Source of the DNA: a virus | Length of the DNA stretch: 33,050 nucleotides | Virus record (IMG/VR): IMGVR_UViG_3300043420_000949 | Span: 1 to 33,050 of that record | Strand: one strand, 5' to 3' | Part shown: positions 13,466 to 20,075 of the stretch, in pieces | Numbering within the stretch: the first letter of the stretch is position 1 | How the letters are laid out: every line of letters begins with the position of its first letter | Position numbers and translations under genes: made by a program | Notes under the pieces: model-generated | What the model was told of the DNA's origin: nothing | Database searches by the model: none | The model's input: the letters and a program-made list of their open reading frames with translations, nothing else

Positions 13466-14376
13466 TGAGCCTGTGGCTGGGTATATTAGGTGGGCAACAA
13501 CAACTTGACTTTACTCCCGTTTTTTTTGCAGTAGCAAACTCCTCTGACACATCCGCAGTCTCCTCAGATGGCATTACATGGGTTGTTGGTACAATGCCAT
13601 TACCAGGAACACCTTGGGCTTGGACTGGTTTCGCTTATGGTAACGGTACATTTGTTGCTGTGGCTTATGCTAACGCAGCCTATGCAGGATCTTCAGCAGA
13701 CTGTTTAAATTGGACTGGCAGAACAATGCCATCAAATGAAACTTGGTTTTCCGTAGCCTATGGCAATGGTACATTTGTTGCTATAGCAACCAAACGTGCC
13801 GCCGCTGCCACTTCCACAGACGGCATAACATGGACTGCTAGAACGATGCCATCAGTTCAGAATTGGAGACCTTTAACCTATGGCAATGGTACATTTGTTG
13901 CTATAGCATACCAGACCGCCGCCGCTGCCACTTCCACAGACGGCATAACATGGACTGCTAGAACGATGTCATCAAGTCGATGGTGGACCTCTGTCATCTA
14001 TGCCAGCGGCAAGTTTGTTGCTGTATCCGTTGGCGCAGGAGCCGCAACTTCAACAGACGGTATTACATGGACTGATAGAGCAATGTCAGTAAGCATAACC
14101 TACCGAGGACTCGCCCACGGTAACGGAACGTTTGTTGCTGTTGGAACATCATATAACTGTGCCACTTCAACAGACGGCATTACCTGGATTACTAGAACTA
14201 TGCCATCATTTGAGCATTGGGAATCTATTGCATATGGAAATGGCATATTTGTTGCTTCAGTCGGCACCCCTGGAGGCAGCAACGCCGCTGCCACTTCCAC
14301 AGACGGCATAACATGGACTGCTAGAACGATGCCACTAAGTAGACAATGGAAGTCCATGCTCTCAATTAATCAATAA
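13465..14376 (+). CDS. Propeller tail protein E with recent DNA repeats
   Basis: A 303-residue protein that is almost entirely propeller: a short hydrophobic start (MSLWLGILGGQQQLDFTPVFF) and seven units whose motifs read SSDGITW, SSADCLNW, then STDGITW five times. Each unit is about 40 residues with YGNGTFVAVA and RTMPS. At DNA level repeats are nearly identical: 13754-13873 and 13874-13993 agree at 99 of 120 positions, and a 52-nt run at 13800-13851 recurs exactly at 14283-14334. This points to recent unit duplication or gene conversion. The start overlaps the stop of the 31-residue ORF. Likely role: variable receptor-binding tip. Confidence 0.82.
   Translation: MSLWLGILGGQQQLDFTPVFFAVANSSDTSAVSSDGITWVVGTMPLPGTPWAWTGFAYGNGTFVAVAYANAAYAGSSADCLNWTGRTMPSNETWFSVAYGNGTFVAIATKRAAAATSTDGITWTARTMPSVQNWRPLTYGNGTFVAIAYQTAAAATSTDGITWTARTMSSSRWWTSVIYASGKFVAVSVGAGAATSTDGITWTDRAMSVSITYRGLAHGNGTFVAVGTSYNCATSTDGITWITRTMPSFEHWESIAYGNGIFVASVGTPGGSNAAATSTDGITWTARTMPLSRQWKSMLSINQ
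13754..13993 (+). repeat. 120-bp tandem repeat pair inside propeller gene E
   Basis: Two adjacent 120-bp units (13754-13873 and 13874-13993) match at 99 of 120 positions by hand count, including exact runs of 51 nt (13798-13848 with 13918-13968) and 32 nt (13757-13788 with 13877-13908). A related copy is at 14283-14334. Each unit encodes one 40-residue blade. Confidence 0.85.
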
Positions 14377-14385
14377 TGATACAAT
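14377..14385 (+). promoter_or_regulatory. Extended -10 (TGATACAAT)
   Basis: TGATACAAT starts immediately after the stop of propeller gene E and lies 22 bases before the ATG at 14408. It would drive the carbohydrate cassette. Confidence 0.5.
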
Positions 14386-14407
14386 ATTTTCAACGATTGG
14401 ATAGTTA

Positions 14408-15067
14408 ATGCAGCATTACGACATTCTCATAGCAACACCTGGCGCTATGATGGAAGCACAATATGTAAAAAGTTTAGTAAATACCCTCGCAGAATGTGAT
14501 AAAAGAGGGCTAACTTATAAGTTTCTTAATGCCTATGGGTCACTTGTTCATCATGCCCGTGAATTAACGTGTAGCGGTGGCGAGGGAATGGAATTGAATC
14601 CAGACCATAAGGGTCCAATGGGAGATAGAGTAACCTATAACAAGATCTTTTGGATAGATTCAGATATTTCGTGGGAACCCTGGCAATTTTTCAAGATCTA
14701 TGATTCAGATTATGATGTATGTACAGGAGCATATTTGCTGGCAGATGGAATTACCACATCTGTCCATGCCTGGGGTAAAATTGGAGGAATTCCAAAGCAT
14801 GAAATCATGCAAATGACCGAACCCTTAAAGGTACAAAGTATTGGTTTTGGTTTTGTAGCCATGAAGTCTGGCGTGTTTGAAAGACTAGAAAGGCCATGGT
14901 TTAAGCATTATTTGCAGGCGGTACAAAGAAGCGACGGCACAACAATAGAAGATTCACTAGGAGAAGATATCTCCTGGTGTATCAATGCTTATAAGGCGGG
15001 AATAGATATTATGTTTGATCCTTCCGTTTTAGTAAAGCACATGAAGAAAATACCAATTTCATGGTAA
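14408..15067 (+). CDS. GT-A-fold glycosyltransferase-like protein
   Basis: A 219-residue protein with features of a nucleotide-sugar-dependent GT-A transferase: a DILIATPG start strand, a DxD motif in FWIDSDISW (D84, D86) for the metal-nucleotide, a VCTGAYLL strand (104-111), GEDISWC (185-191) as the likely catalytic-base region, and LVKHMK (208-213) with a late His typical of metal binding. It is about the size of the catalytic domain alone. It heads the carbohydrate cassette and ends in the promoter of the next gene (stop shared with TGGTAAAAT). The substrate cannot be read from sequence. Targets may be virion proteins or host glycans. Confidence 0.72.
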   Translation: MQHYDILIATPGAMMEAQYVKSLVNTLAECDKRGLTYKFLNAYGSLVHHARELTCSGGEGMELNPDHKGPMGDRVTYNKIFWIDSDISWEPWQFFKIYDSDYDVCTGAYLLADGITTSVHAWGKIGGIPKHEIMQMTEPLKVQSIGFGFVAMKSGVFERLERPWFKHYLQAVQRSDGTTIEDSLGEDISWCINAYKAGIDIMFDPSVLVKHMKKIPISW

Positions 15068-15070
15068 AAT
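15062..15070 (+). promoter_or_regulatory. Extended -10 (TGGTAAAAT) overlapping a stop codon
   Basis: TGGTAAAAT again contains the last Trp codon and TAA stop of the upstream gene, as at 1130-1138. The leader carries GGAGGTG (15081-15087), seven bases before ATG 15095. Confidence 0.55.
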
Positions 15071-15094
15071 ATACATTGATGGAGGTGAAAAAAT

Positions 15095-15412
15095 ATGGCA
15101 AATAGATATGAAATTGAAGAGGGTACACACGCCATTCGTGTATATTATGATGGCGCTGATGTTCCAGGTCTTTATCAACCACATTGGCCCAACGGTATGC
15201 CATGGGCTAGCGCAGAAGAAGCAGAAGAATGGGCACAACTATTCATTGCATCTATTGAAGATGAGGCTGCTCCTTACGCCCCAGGTGGTCCAGGGGAGCC
15301 AGGAACTCCAAAGCCAACTCCAGAAGAGATTGCAGCAATGCAGGCTGAAATGGAGGCTAGAGAGGCTGAAATGGAAGCACTCCGCAATGCTGAACTTCCA
15401 CCAGCAGAATAG
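15095..15412 (+). CDS. Small acidic protein, possible tail accessory
   Basis: A 105-residue protein. The N-terminal half (RYEIEEGTHAIRVYYDGADVPGLYQPHWPNG...PWASAEEAEEWAQLF) looks like a small globular domain. A Pro/Gly linker (about 62-76) follows, then a Glu/Met-rich helix (about 78-102) likely to be coiled coil. I recall similar short proteins beside fibre genes of aquatic phages, without a known function. It has one of the best SDs in the window, its own promoter, and a terminator-like hairpin after it, so it is probably expressed well as a single-gene unit. Confidence 0.65.
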   Translation: MANRYEIEEGTHAIRVYYDGADVPGLYQPHWPNGMPWASAEEAEEWAQLFIASIEDEAAPYAPGGPGEPGTPKPTPEEIAAMQAEMEAREAEMEALRNAELPPAE

Positions 15413-15431
15413 TTTTATATAAAATCATATT

Positions 15432-15456
15432 GGCTAGGGCTTGATTTGTCCTAGCC
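15432..15456 (+). terminator. Intrinsic terminator
   Basis: GGCTAGG (15432-15438) pairs with CCTAGCC (15450-15456) around an 11-nt loop, followed by TTTAT. It lies 20 bases after the stop of the small acidic protein gene. Confidence 0.7.
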
Positions 15457-15460
15457 TTTA

Positions 15461-15469
15461 TGATATTAT
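15461..15469 (+). promoter_or_regulatory. Extended -10 (TGATATTAT)
   Basis: TGATATTAT directly follows the terminator and would start the sulfotransferase-glycosyltransferase-epimerase transcript. Confidence 0.45.
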
Positions 15470-15492
15470 TGAGCAGAATAGATGGGAAATCA

Positions 15493-16305
15493 ATGGATAA
15501 AAAGTTCTTTTTCATGGCTGGTCTGCCGCGCTCAGGTAGCACCATGCTATCTTCAATATTGAATCAAAATCCAAATGTTTATGTGTCTCCACAATCAGTA
15601 TTACCAAATACTTTGGGGGCGATGTATAATCAATATCAGAGCAAGGAGAATAAAGATTCTGACCAATGGGATAGTATTTATCGTGTAATTGATACTGTTA
15701 TTCCAACATTTTATGGTGGGCATAAAGAAAAATATATCATTGATAAGAACTTTTCTTGGCTAGATCCGCACCCATATGTTATTCTTGAGCATCATCTCAA
15801 GAATCCTATTCGTGTCATTTGTCCCGTTCGAAACATCTTAGACATTCTTGCATCATGGAACAGGCTTTGTGAAAATGATCCTAAAAATTCATATGATCCA
15901 GAGATAAACAAGGTAGATAGAACAAAGAGGCCGATGGCAGATAAAAGAGCAGATTACTTCATGACTATGGGCGGGGATGAAAATGGAATTCGCAATAGCA
16001 TAGAAGGAATAAAAAGAATTCTTTATCCAGAATTTAAAGACAAGATCATGCTCGTTGATTATGATGAACTAACAACCAATACAGAAGAAACTGTAAAAAT
16101 GGTGTATGATTTTCTTGAGATCCCACACTTTGAGGCAGATCTAAATAATCTTTCTACTCCACACATCTACACAGATCATTGGGGAGTAAAGGGGCATCAT
16201 AGAGTAAAGAAAACAGTTGAAAGAGAGAATTATATCCTAGAAGATATTTTTTCTCCATCTATCATCAAGAAATATTCAGGACTAGAATTTTGGAAGGAAA
16301 TCTAA
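15493..16305 (+). CDS. Sulfotransferase family protein
   Basis: Transfers sulfate from PAPS to an acceptor such as a sugar or Tyr. The 270-residue product has the 5'-phosphosulfate loop GLPRSGST (10-17), and the 3'-phosphate site ICPVRNILDILASW with R113 and S121 eight apart, as in known members. The remaining helical body includes DYDEL near 185. I start it at ATG 15493 because the upstream ATG (15460) overlaps the terminator-promoter region and adds no family sequence. It is coupled to the next gene by TAATG. Sulfotransferases are rare in phage genomes. Here it probably works with the adjacent GT and epimerase to make or modify a sulfated sugar. Confidence 0.82.
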   Translation: MDKKFFFMAGLPRSGSTMLSSILNQNPNVYVSPQSVLPNTLGAMYNQYQSKENKDSDQWDSIYRVIDTVIPTFYGGHKEKYIIDKNFSWLDPHPYVILEHHLKNPIRVICPVRNILDILASWNRLCENDPKNSYDPEINKVDRTKRPMADKRADYFMTMGGDENGIRNSIEGIKRILYPEFKDKIMLVDYDELTTNTEETVKMVYDFLEIPHFEADLNNLSTPHIYTDHWGVKGHHRVKKTVERENYILEDIFSPSIIKKYSGLEFWKEI

Positions 16306-17243
16306 TGGAAAACGTATTCCCCTGGGATAACAATAATTTAGGCGGTACAGAAGTAGCAATAAAATGGTTTCATAAAAACGTATTACCAGAAATAAAAAAT
16401 ATTAGAGATTATCGATGTGTTTCTGTTCCAGGTGCCCCACAGCCATTAGAAGAACTGTTCGACGGGCAGAGAAATATTATTTGGCTACACCTTACTCCAG
16501 ATCAGGTAGACGATAACGGCATGAATGTCCTAAAAAGACAGGATTTCCTTGATACGGTAGATCACTTTATAGTGCTGTCAAACTTCCATAAGAAGCAGAC
16601 AGCCATACAATTAGGCATTAACCCAGATATGATTCACGTTGTTGAATATCCTCTTTACGGTGCTGAGTTTAATAAGTCTAAGTTTGATAATGTTGATAAG
16701 GTGAAGATTATTCATGCTTCTCAAGCCGTCCGTGGTCTTGAGGTTCTTTTGCAGGCAACTATGCAAATAGACGACGATTTTGAACTAGATATCTATAACG
16801 ATTTCTACCCTGAACAATATGACAATCCAGCACTAGATGAATTGTTGAAGGATGAAAGAATTACATTCTATGGAAAAACTCCTAGAAATACATTGATGAA
16901 GAAGTTTGCTGATTCTCATATTCATGCATATCCCTCAATTTTTGAAGAAACAAGTTGTCTTGTTCAGGCAGAAGCACTAGCATCTGGCAATCTATGCGTA
17001 TATAGCAATGTTGGAGTATTGCCAGAAACATCGCGGGGACATGGAATGATGGTTGACTTTACCTCTAAGAGATCAATGGAAGAACTTGTATCTGAATATG
17101 CAGATGCTCTAAGAGAGGCCATTTCATTGGTAAAGAATGGCGAATTTGATCCATCAGAGCAAATAGAAGACATTTTAGAATATCGAAATCCTGAAAGAAT
17201 CGTTCAGCAATGGCTAGAGTTTGATAAAAGCCTAGGAGAGTAA
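16305..17243 (+). CDS. GT4-type glycosyltransferase
   Basis: A 312-residue GT-B protein. The N-terminal half has GGTEVAIKWFHK (13-24) and a Rossmann-like core. The C-terminal half carries VKIIHASQAVRGLEVLLQA (133-151), HAYPSIFEETSCLVQAEALASG (207-228) with the GT4 E-x7-E motif (E215, E223), and VYSNVGVLPETS. Such enzymes are retaining transferases using nucleotide sugars. The product is shorter than typical full-length GT4 enzymes because the N-domain is compact. Start and stop overlap both neighbours (TAATG at each side), giving a tight three-gene operon. The acceptor is unknown. Confidence 0.82.
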   Translation: MENVFPWDNNNLGGTEVAIKWFHKNVLPEIKNIRDYRCVSVPGAPQPLEELFDGQRNIIWLHLTPDQVDDNGMNVLKRQDFLDTVDHFIVLSNFHKKQTAIQLGINPDMIHVVEYPLYGAEFNKSKFDNVDKVKIIHASQAVRGLEVLLQATMQIDDDFELDIYNDFYPEQYDNPALDELLKDERITFYGKTPRNTLMKKFADSHIHAYPSIFEETSCLVQAEALASGNLCVYSNVGVLPETSRGHGMMVDFTSKRSMEELVSEYADALREAISLVKNGEFDPSEQIEDILEYRNPERIVQQWLEFDKSLGE

Positions 17244-18148
17244 TGAAGTCTCTCGTTACTGGTGGTGCTGGATTCATTGGATCTCATTTAGTAGATAGAC
17301 TTATCAATATTGGTCACGAAGTTGTTGTTATTGATAATGAATCTGCTGAATCAAATTCTATGTTCTATTGGAATGATAATGCCAAAAACTATAAATTAGA
17401 TGTATGTGATTATGAAAATACAAAAGATTTATACGCTGGCGTAGACTATGTTTTTCATTTGGCAGCAGAAGCAAGGATTCAGCCATCCATCGGAAACCCT
17501 CTTCCAACAGTAAATTCCAATTTTATTGGAACTACGTCTGTTCTAGAAGCCGCGAAAAATGCTGGGGTAAAAAGAGTAATTTATTCCTCAACATCCTCAT
17601 CATATGGAAGAAATTCAGTTCCTAACCATGAAGATCAGCAAAATGATTGTCTGACTCCATATTCTGTATCAAAAGTAGCGGGGGAAGATATGTGTAAAGT
17701 CTATTACAAATTATATGGACTAGAAACTATATCCCTAAGATATTTTAATGTATATGGAGAAAGACAGCCCATAAAAGGAGAATATGCTCCAGTTATAGGA
17801 CTATTTCATAGGCAATTAAGTAATGGGCATCCAATGACAGTTGTTGGAGATGGAACACAGCGCAGAGATTTTACTCATGTAGATGATGCTGTCGATGCAA
17901 ACATTTTGGCGGCAACTAAGGATATAGATAGCAAACACTTTGGTACTATTTTTAATATTGGTAGAGGAAAGAATTATTCTATCAATGAAATAGTGGAACT
18001 CTTTGGCGGAGAATCAATAAATATACCAGCAAGACCAGGAGAATCAAAAGAAATATTAGCATCTAACCTAAAGGCCAGGGCCGTTCTTGGGTGGGAACCA
18101 AAAGTTCACCTTAAAGACTATATACAGTCATTAAGAAATAATCAATAA
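17243..18148 (+). CDS. Extended-SDR NAD-dependent sugar epimerase/dehydratase
   Basis: A 301-residue protein with the NAD-binding TGGAGFIGS (GxxGxxG, G7/G10/G13), a D31 at the end of strand 2 favouring NAD, SSTSSSYG (115-122), and the catalytic Y140-x3-K144 (YSVSK). RYFNVYGERQ and GDGTQRRDFTHVDDAVDA are typical of UDP-hexose 4-epimerases and relatives such as WbpP. The closest activity (UDP-Glc/Gal, UDP-GlcNAc/GalNAc epimerase or a dehydratase) cannot be fixed without alignment. It would supply the sugar donor for the adjacent transferases. Full length, no disruption; coupled to the GT4 gene by TAATG. Confidence 0.88.
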   Translation: MKSLVTGGAGFIGSHLVDRLINIGHEVVVIDNESAESNSMFYWNDNAKNYKLDVCDYENTKDLYAGVDYVFHLAAEARIQPSIGNPLPTVNSNFIGTTSVLEAAKNAGVKRVIYSSTSSSYGRNSVPNHEDQQNDCLTPYSVSKVAGEDMCKVYYKLYGLETISLRYFNVYGERQPIKGEYAPVIGLFHRQLSNGHPMTVVGDGTQRRDFTHVDDAVDANILAATKDIDSKHFGTIFNIGRGKNYSINEIVELFGGESINIPARPGESKEILASNLKARAVLGWEPKVHLKDYIQSLRNNQ

Positions 18149-18165
18149 TGAGCAAAATCTAGTGA

Positions 18166-18174
18166 TGATATAAT
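18166..18174 (+). promoter_or_regulatory. Extended -10 (TGATATAAT), leaderless
   Basis: TGATATAAT ends exactly six bases before the ATG at 18181, and no SD is present. Confidence 0.6.
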
Positions 18175-18180
18175 ATTAAT

Positions 18181-18537
18181 ATGGCTTTTCCCGCTAACTA
18201 TACAATTAATTACTATCAGGGCGACACATTTCAATTCGTTATTCGTCCAAAATCCTCTGCTGGAGATGTTTTTCCAGTAACTGCTGAAGAGTACAATGCA
18301 TATTTTAGAATTGATATAGAAAGAGGAAGAGAAGACGGCAGCGGCATTAATGCCCAGACCTCTATTGGGGACAACTCTATTACATGCACAATAACCCCAA
18401 CTGTAGGAAACCTACTTTCTCCAGCCAACACATACTTTTATGATGTATCAATAGAAAGCAAGGTAGATAGTTCAATTGTCTATACACTATTGACGGGGAC
18501 TATTTCAATCACAGCGGATATAGCAGCAGGAGCATAA
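18181..18537 (+). CDS. Phage tail/baseplate accessory protein (second copy)
   Basis: A 118-residue beta-rich protein (NYTINYYQGDTFQFVIRPKSS ... YNAYFRIDIERG ... YFYDVSIES ... LLTGTISITADIA). Its layout parallels the 3599 gene: a YxxxxxQGxTF start, a middle AYFRI/ARMQV strand, and a closing LL.G.i.V/I strand. Sequence identity is low by eye, so the relation is old. It is followed directly (TAATG) by a collagen-like partner, just as 3599 is followed by 3944. It is probably a tail-tip or baseplate component that works with the partner. Leaderless promoter. Confidence 0.65.
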   Translation: MAFPANYTINYYQGDTFQFVIRPKSSAGDVFPVTAEEYNAYFRIDIERGREDGSGINAQTSIGDNSITCTITPTVGNLLSPANTYFYDVSIESKVDSSIVYTLLTGTISITADIAAGA

Positions 18538-19124
18538 TGACTGTTTTTGATGTAATTGTAAATACTGATGATATTGTTGTTCTTGGGCCACCAGAAAATA
18601 TAGATCTTGCTATATCGGTTGGTGAAAAAGGGGACAGAGGAGCAACATTTTTCACGGGTCTAGGAAATCCAAATATCGTTCAAATTTCTGAAAGTGTATT
18701 CGGAGAAAACTCTAGTCCAATTGCAGGAGATATTTATATCAATGCTGCAGTAGGACCAGAATACGGATGGATTTATATTTATAATCCAAAAGTTTTCGGT
18801 AGCCAATGGGATCAAATTCTCAAGTTGTCTCCATCTATTTTTGCTAAAAATGCTCAGATGACTTTTAGCGGCGGGGAGGCAACAATATCAATTCCACTAT
18901 CACAGATACTTCCTTCTGACATTGTGCAAGCAAATCCAGATAACTATGTTGTCACCATGTCTGCCATATCTACTAACCCACAATCACTATCTATTAAAAG
19001 TAAAACAATTACATCAGGAAACCTTAATATTGTCTTATATTGTCTTGAGTACAATATTTCATCAGAGTCCTGGCAATTATTAAATAATGTGCTAGAAGTT
19101 TCATTTAACATTGTAGTGATATAA
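18537..19124 (+). CDS. Collagen-like tail protein (second copy)
   Basis: A 195-residue protein. It begins FDVIVNTDDIVVLGPPENIDLAISVGEKGDRG with a short collagen-like run (G29EKG32DRG35), then a fibre-type segment (AGDIYINAAVGPEYGWIYIYNPK, about 60-82). The C-terminal about 85 residues form a Ser/Thr-rich beta domain (NAQMTFSGGEATISIPLSQIL...). The first 90 residues parallel the 3944 protein, but the C-terminal domain is different, suggesting an exchanged tip. The stop TAA is embedded in the following TATAAT. Confidence 0.68.
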   Translation: MTVFDVIVNTDDIVVLGPPENIDLAISVGEKGDRGATFFTGLGNPNIVQISESVFGENSSPIAGDIYINAAVGPEYGWIYIYNPKVFGSQWDQILKLSPSIFAKNAQMTFSGGEATISIPLSQILPSDIVQANPDNYVVTMSAISTNPQSLSIKSKTITSGNLNIVLYCLEYNISSESWQLLNNVLEVSFNIVVI

Positions 19125-19125
19125 T
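19117..19125 (+). promoter_or_regulatory. Extended -10 (TGATATAAT) overlapping a stop codon
   Basis: TGATATAAT includes the TAA stop (19122-19124) of the upstream gene and lies 17 bases before the ATG at 19143. No SD is visible in the short leader. Confidence 0.5.
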
Positions 19126-19142
19126 TTTTTTAGTGATTTAAT

Positions 19143-20027
19143 ATGTCAAAGTCAATCGGTCAGTCCTATACAAGTTTAGTCCCTTCTTTTTCAGATGATG
19201 CTTCTATTGAAGAAGCGTTTAGCATGTATCACTATGGAATAGAAAATTGGCAACCAGGACAGCAAATTTCTCAAAATAGCATAGAAGGAGCATTTGTTTC
19301 AGTTAATCAAAGGGTGGACAATGTTGAATCTCAAATCCAAACCATTTCTGGAAATTTCGTTCTGACTATATCTCCGACAGCCTCTCCAAATACTATTACT
19401 CCGCAATCAGCGTCTACCACCCCTCTAACAATTAAAGGTGTGGCATCGCAGACTGCAAATTTACAAGAATGGAAAAATTCATCAAATTCAAATGTTCTAG
19501 TTGTTTCTCCATCTGGCAGCGTTGCCTCATCAGGATATTTATCCGTTGGCTCTTCTGTTCTGCCATCAACAACAGCCATGTCTGTTGTACTTGCTAATTC
19601 TTCACACAAAGGAATAGTAGTTAGATCGGCTTCATCTCAAACTGGTAACCTTCAGGAATGGCAAAATAGTTCTGGAAATGCAGTTTCATATATAGATAAC
19701 AATGGTGTTCTTATAACCACAACATCAAATTTATCAAAATCTTCATCATTTACTCTTGCACTCACAGATGCTGGAAAATTGATAATAATGAATTCATCAT
19801 CCACACAAACAATAACCATCCCATTAAACTCTTCTGTCAATTTTTTAATTGGAACAAAAATAGATTTTGTTCAATATGGATTAGGAGAAATAGTATTTTC
19901 TCCTACATCTGGAGTAATATTAAGTTCTAGTAGCAATAAGAGAAAAATTAACGTAAGATATTCGGCAGCCTCACTTGTCAAAATTGGAACAGATGAATGG
20001 ATTCTTGTCGGCGCTCTATCATTATAA
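19143..20027 (+). CDS. Trimeric tail fibre protein with QTxNLQEW repeats
   Basis: A 294-residue fibre. After an N-terminal helical part (about 1-68), two repeats of a trimerising fibre element occur: VASQTANLQEWKNSSNSNVL (about 100-119) and ASSQTGNLQEWQNSSGNAVS (about 165-184). The C-terminal about 95 residues (SFTLALTDAGKLIIMNSSSTQTITIP...EWILVGALSL) are a beta-tip domain found at the end of many phage fibres. The promoter precedes the gene with a short leader. Function: receptor-contacting or structural fibre. Confidence 0.82.
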   Translation: MSKSIGQSYTSLVPSFSDDASIEEAFSMYHYGIENWQPGQQISQNSIEGAFVSVNQRVDNVESQIQTISGNFVLTISPTASPNTITPQSASTTPLTIKGVASQTANLQEWKNSSNSNVLVVSPSGSVASSGYLSVGSSVLPSTTAMSVVLANSSHKGIVVRSASSQTGNLQEWQNSSGNAVSYIDNNGVLITTTSNLSKSSSFTLALTDAGKLIIMNSSSTQTITIPLNSSVNFLIGTKIDFVQYGLGEIVFSPTSGVILSSSSNKRKINVRYSAASLVKIGTDEWILVGALSL

Positions 20028-20059
20028 ATCATAAAACTGTTCATTATAGATTATCAAGA

Positions 20060-20068
20060 TGGTATAAT
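20060..20068 (+). promoter_or_regulatory. Extended -10 (TGGTATAAT), leaderless
   Basis: TGGTATAAT ends seven bases before the ATG at 20076, with no SD between. Confidence 0.6.
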
Positions 20069-20075
20069 TTAAAAT

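Noticed and set aside
13754-14334. Repeats considered as a CRISPR array
   Set aside because: The repeats are 120 bp, in frame, coding for blades, with no short spacers.
7745-14376. Propeller genes as active sialidases
   Set aside because: Asp-box motifs are structural; I cannot identify the Arg triad, Tyr/Glu nucleophile pair or Asp acid/base, so only binding is suggested.
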